NCBI GenBank assembly: GCA_003224515.1
Contig: QHZC01000592.1
Location: 1-8,253, forward strand
Source: Acidobacteriota bacterium
GTDB lineage: Bacteria > Acidobacteriota > Terriglobia > Acidiferrales > UBA7541
Direction of reading: 5' to 3'
DNA length: 8,253 bases
Part shown: positions 5,993 through 8,253 of the stretch, in pieces
Position numbering within the stretch: position 1 is the stretch's first letter
Layout: each line of letters opens with the position of its first letter
The notes under the pieces: generated by a model
Told to the model about the DNA's origin: nothing
Database searches by the model: none
Seen by the model: only the letters and a program-made list of their open reading frames with translations
Translations under genes and position numbers: made by a program

Positions 5993-6712
5993 ATGCCAAG
6001 CACATCCTGGAGCGATAATCGCCTACCCACAATACTGTTGATTCTGACAGCAGTTACTGGCGTTGTAGATGCGGTTAGCTTCCTTGGCCTTGGACGCGTA
6101 TTCACCGCGAACATGACTGGCAACGTGGTGTTCTTGGCTTTTGCCGTCGCAGGGGCACCCAGCCTTTCCATCCCCCGATCAACGACTGCACTCGCCGCTT
6201 TCTTAGCAGGTGCAGTTGTAGGGGGACGGATGGCGGTTCGGATGAGTCCGGCCGGTCAAGCTCGTCGCGCGAGTATTGCATTTGGCATAGAAGCGGCACT
6301 CTTGGCGGTAGCAACCGCTGTGGCCACGGGTGTCTCGTCTGCAAACGCGCAGGAATCGACGTCGCTATATGCTGTGATCATTCTTACCGCGATTGCAATG
6401 GGTATTAGAAACGCAGTCGTGCGTAAGCTTGGTGTACCGGATCTAACTACAACCGTGCTTACCCTTACCATCACGGGTCTCGCCTCGGACTCCTCTCTTG
6501 CCGGTGGAAGCAATCCGCATTGGCAGAGGCGAGTGGCATCGATTGCTCTCATGTTTGGCGGCGCTGCAGTGGGTACGCTGCTGCTAAGGCATTCGCTTGC
6601 ATTGCCGCTGGCTTTCGCGGCCTTTTCGTCCTTCAGTGGCGCGCTGATGGTCTACGGAGGACGTCAGCCATCAGGATCTGAAATGCTGGCTAAACAAGGA
6701 GGCACCAAATGA
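5993..6712 (+). CDS. DUF1275 (YoaK-like) integral membrane protein
   Basis: A 239-residue inner-membrane protein of the DUF1275/YoaK family (usually about 210-250 residues). The diagnostic N-terminal motif runs through residues 22-44: TGVVDAVSFLGLG followed by RVFTANMTGNVV. Later hydrophobic segments include TALAAFLAGAVVGGRMAVRM, ASIAFGIEAALLAVATAVAT, LYAVIILTAIAMGIRNAVVR and ALMFGGAAVGTLLLRHSLAL. The VRKLGVPDLTTTVLTLTITGL block is also typical. About six membrane helices are expected. Its molecular function is unknown. ATG at 5993 is preceded by AAGGG at 5983-5987 with 5-base spacing. The stop overlaps the start of the next gene in ATGA, so the two are translationally coupled. It reads as intact, in contrast with the broken porin upstream. 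Confidence 0.92.
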   Translation: MPSTSWSDNRLPTILLILTAVTGVVDAVSFLGLGRVFTANMTGNVVFLAFAVAGAPSLSIPRSTTALAAFLAGAVVGGRMAVRMSPAGQARRASIAFGIEAALLAVATAVATGVSSANAQESTSLYAVIILTAIAMGIRNAVVRKLGVPDLTTTVLTLTITGLASDSSLAGGSNPHWQRRVASIALMFGGAAVGTLLLRHSLALPLAFAAFSSFSGALMVYGGRQPSGSEMLAKQGGTK

Positions 6713-6951
6713 TGAAAATAATTCTGGGGTTCGTATTGGCCTTGCTCATCGGGGCTGGCTGTCGTTGGTTCGACATCCCTGTACCGAGTCCGCCGAAGAT
6801 TCTAGGCGCGATGCTCGTTGTTGCAATGGCTGTCGGCTACACTGCGACTGACAAACTCATTGCATCCAAGTTCACAGCCAAAGGCCCGGCGACGACGCAA
6901 AATATCTGCGGCGGCCCAACGGGCTTGCCCCATTCGCGGACGGGAACATAG
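6709..6951 (+). CDS. XapX/DUF1427-family small membrane protein
   Basis: An 80-residue small inner-membrane protein. The first 50 residues match the XapX (DUF1427) pattern: a hydrophobic helix IILGFVLALLIGAGCRWF, the short proline-rich turn DIPVPSPPK, then a second helix GAMLVVAMAVGYTATDKLI. The remaining 27 residues are polar and include GPATTQNICGGPTGLPHS, a tail longer than the bare two-helix domain and with one cysteine. The function of the family is unknown. The start is 6709 or the adjacent ATG at 6712; AAGGAGG at 6696-6702 serves either. The start overlaps the stop of the DUF1275 gene by four bases, so co-expression is very likely. After its stop come 201 bases without a gene. Confidence 0.85.
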   Translation: MMKIILGFVLALLIGAGCRWFDIPVPSPPKILGAMLVVAMAVGYTATDKLIASKFTAKGPATTQNICGGPTGLPHSRTGT

Positions 6952-7152
6952 CCAATCAGGTCTCAAACGCCTAAGTGAGACTCGAATCGACACAGGCATA
7001 AGAGATCTTTGGGCACCGATGCGCTAGATTTCATTTAGGGGCACGCAACGCTGACGCCGAGACACCTCCGTTTGTTTCTATAAAACAAAATATAGCGATG
7101 GCCGCGCGCACCTCACATTCAACATGAGGATCTCTTAGCACTGGAGTTAAAA
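6952..7152. promoter_or_regulatory. Intergenic region upstream of the pirin gene
   Basis: No gene is visible here. The only striking element is the perfect AT-rich dyad TTTGTTT-N5-AAACAAA at 7071-7089, which includes TATAAA and is followed by TATAGC (7091-7096). A promoter is plausible because the pirin gene is detached from the previous operon, but no -35/-10 pair with good spacing stands out. The pirin ribosome site GGAG (7143-7146) lies 6 bases before the start. I see no clear terminator for the XapX gene. Confidence 0.4.
7071..7089. repeat. AT-rich inverted repeat TTTGTTT-N5-AAACAAA
   Basis: A perfect 7-base dyad with spacer CTATA, about 64 bases upstream of the pirin start. The arms suit a regulator-binding site better than a terminator because they are AT-only apart from one G-C pair. 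It could be the operator of the pirin gene. Confidence 0.4.
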
Positions 7153-8067
7153 ATGTCTCTCCGACCCGTGAAGCGTCTCGTCAAGGCCAAGCCGACCCTC
7201 GAAGGCGCGGGCGTGCATCTTCGACGCGTGTTTGGCTTCGGCAACACTTCTGATTTCGACCCGTTCCTGCTCCTCGACGACTTCCGCAATGACGTTCCCG
7301 AGGATTATCTAGCCGGGTTCCCATGGCATCCCCACCGCGGAATCGAAACGATCACCTACGTCCTCGCGGGAACAGTAGAGCACGGCGACAGCATGGGAAA
7401 TCGCGGCGCCATCGCAGCCGGCGACGTCCAGTGGATGACCGCGGGCAGCGGCATCATTCATCAAGAGATGCCAAAGGGTGACCACGTCGGCCGCATGCAC
7501 GGTTTTCAGTTGTGGGCGAACCTTCCGTCGTCGCTCAAGATGACCACGCCGCGCTACCAGGAGGTCAAAGCGTTGGACATCCCGGAGATTAAGGACGACA
7601 ACGGTACTCACGTTCGTGTCGTCTGCGGAAAATTCTGGGGGAAGACTGGCCCCGTCGATGGAATCGCTGCTGACCCCATCTACCTTGATTTCTCAGTGCC
7701 TCCAGGCCGGAGGAAGACCTTTCCAGTCGAGATCACGCGCCATGCCTTTGCATATGTTTTTGCGGGTGCCGGGAAGTTCTGCAACGCTTCTGAACCCCTT
7801 GCCGTGCCGACCGAATCGGTTCAATGGCTGGACACCGCGCCTCCCTCGGTGGCCGACAATCGCTCGCTCGTTCTCTTCGACCGCGGGGACGAACTCATGG
7901 TTCAGGCCGGTGACGACGGAATCCGATTCCTCCTGGTCTCGGGCAAGCCACTCGAGGAACCTGTGGCGTGGTACGGCCCGATCGTCATGAACACTCAGGA
8001 GCAGCTCAGGCATGCCTTCGACGAACTCAACAAAGGAACGTTTTTGAAGGCACAGACCGGCCGGTAG
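7153..8067 (+). CDS. Pirin family protein (bicupin, putative metal-dependent dioxygenase)
   Basis: A 304-residue cytosolic bicupin of the pirin family (usually about 230-310 residues). The N-terminal cupin carries the full metal-binding set: His59 and His61 in FPWHPHRGIETITYVLAG, and His103 and Glu105 in GSGIIHQEMP, equivalent to the His-His-His-Glu iron site of human pirin. Other family marks are DPFLLLDDF (36-44), GDVQWMTAGSG and HGFQLWANLP. The C-terminal cupin keeps the DFSVPPGRR and LLVSGKPLEEPVAWYGPIVM blocks, then MNTQEQLRHAFDELNKGTF. Some bacterial pirins (YhhW) have quercetin 2,3-dioxygenase activity and others are redox-responsive regulators of partner proteins; which applies here cannot be told. 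GGAG at 7143-7146 sets the start. It is 201 bases from the XapX gene and likely has its own promoter. Confidence 0.95.
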   Translation: MSLRPVKRLVKAKPTLEGAGVHLRRVFGFGNTSDFDPFLLLDDFRNDVPEDYLAGFPWHPHRGIETITYVLAGTVEHGDSMGNRGAIAAGDVQWMTAGSGIIHQEMPKGDHVGRMHGFQLWANLPSSLKMTTPRYQEVKALDIPEIKDDNGTHVRVVCGKFWGKTGPVDGIAADPIYLDFSVPPGRRKTFPVEITRHAFAYVFAGAGKFCNASEPLAVPTESVQWLDTAPPSVADNRSLVLFDRGDELMVQAGDDGIRFLLVSGKPLEEPVAWYGPIVMNTQEQLRHAFDELNKGTFLKAQTGR

Positions 8068-8096
8068 CTCACAGACGGTAGTGGTACAAACGCTAG

Positions 8097-8225
8097 TTAG
8101 GCCGCCACGCGACTGGGGGCATTGTTGGATCGAAAGTCGCGCTCTCTGGCGGGGTCGTCGTTGCGGATAGCCTGAAGTGCCATGAGGATGATCAAAGGAC
8201 GATACCACAACGGCGTCCTGGAAAG
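8097..8225 (-). other. Possible C-terminal coding fragment of an unrecognised gene on the minus strand
   Basis: On the minus strand an open stretch of about 43 codons between stops reads PLWYRPLIILMALQAIRNDD, then PARERDFRSNNAPSRVAA and TAA at 8099-8097. The composition looks protein-like. A neighbouring frame upstream reads LLPVFVVTFQDAVV and could join it through a frameshift near 8205. I do not recognise a family, and the window ends too soon to decide. It may be non-coding. Confidence 0.2.
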
Positions 8226-8253
8226 TCACGACGAACACCGGCAACAACACGCG
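8182..8253 (+). CDS. Possible start of a small gene running off the right edge
   Basis: ATG at 8182 (or 8188) opens MRMIKGRYHNGVLESHDEH and stays open to the window end, 24 codons. The IKGxYxNGVLE opening resembles the first strand of small DUF104-type antitoxin-like proteins, but no strong ribosome site precedes it and the following residues do not continue the resemblance. It overlaps the minus-strand candidate at 8097-8225, so at most one is real. Confidence 0.15.
   Translation, partial: MRMIKGRYHNGVLESHDEHRQQHA

Noticed and set aside
7693..8250. 185-codon minus-strand frame overlapping the pirin gene
   Set aside because: It is mostly antisense to the pirin C-terminal cupin and has no recognisable domain; only the part beyond 8097 merits mention, and in a different frame.
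1..8253. CRISPR array, tRNA, rRNA, insertion sequence or attachment site
   Set aside because: No regularly spaced repeats, no cloverleaf or rRNA-like stretch, no transposase or integrase motif, and no terminal inverted repeats of useful length were seen.

Overview
The window looks like a stretch of chromosome from a free-living, probably soil or environmental, Gram-negative bacterium of medium-to-high GC. An outer-membrane alginate-export-type beta-barrel argues for a Gram-negative. Acidobacteriota or Proteobacteria are my best guesses, but only from the gene mix and protein flavour, so the phylum is low confidence. I see no tRNA, rRNA, CRISPR array, transposase or phage gene.

Layout. At the left edge, on the minus strand, lies a dihydrofolate-reductase-family (RibD C-terminal-like) gene whose N-terminal part is deleted and interrupted by a stop (1-144). 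Next comes an intact HxlR-type regulator on the minus strand (238-582). It diverges across a promoter region of about 190 bp from a plus-strand run: a YcaC-like isochorismatase-fold hydrolase (775-1485), a strong intercistronic hairpin, and a YtcJ-like amidohydrolase with a cysteine-containing tail (1548-3410). A broken stub of an NAD(P)-binding Rossmann gene follows (3426-3647), then a frameshifted alginate-export-family porin gene (about 3731-5096). Next are a tandem-duplicated DoxX membrane protein (5107-5955), a DUF1275/YoaK membrane protein (5993-6712) and a small XapX/DUF1427 membrane protein (6709-6951, overlapping the previous gene by 4 bases). After a 201-base gap lies a pirin (7153-8067). 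The last 186 bases hold only low-confidence coding hints.

How it may work together. HxlR regulators often sense electrophiles, quinones or aldehydes through an N-terminal cysteine (here Cys8) and usually control divergent neighbours. The cargo combines two soluble hydrolases, an outer-membrane channel, three inner-membrane proteins of poorly known function, a pirin (some pirins are quercetin dioxygenases) and remnants of two NAD(P)H-type reductases. A plausible reading, which is inference, is a regulated cassette for uptake and breakdown, or detoxification, of an aromatic, amide or electrophilic compound. No substrate can be named from sequence.

The most striking direct observation is that three genes (the DHFR-family gene, the NAD(P)-binding gene and the porin) are broken by deletions and frameshifts, while the regulator, both hydrolases, the membrane proteins and the pirin remain open at about full length. 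The cassette appears to be partly decaying.
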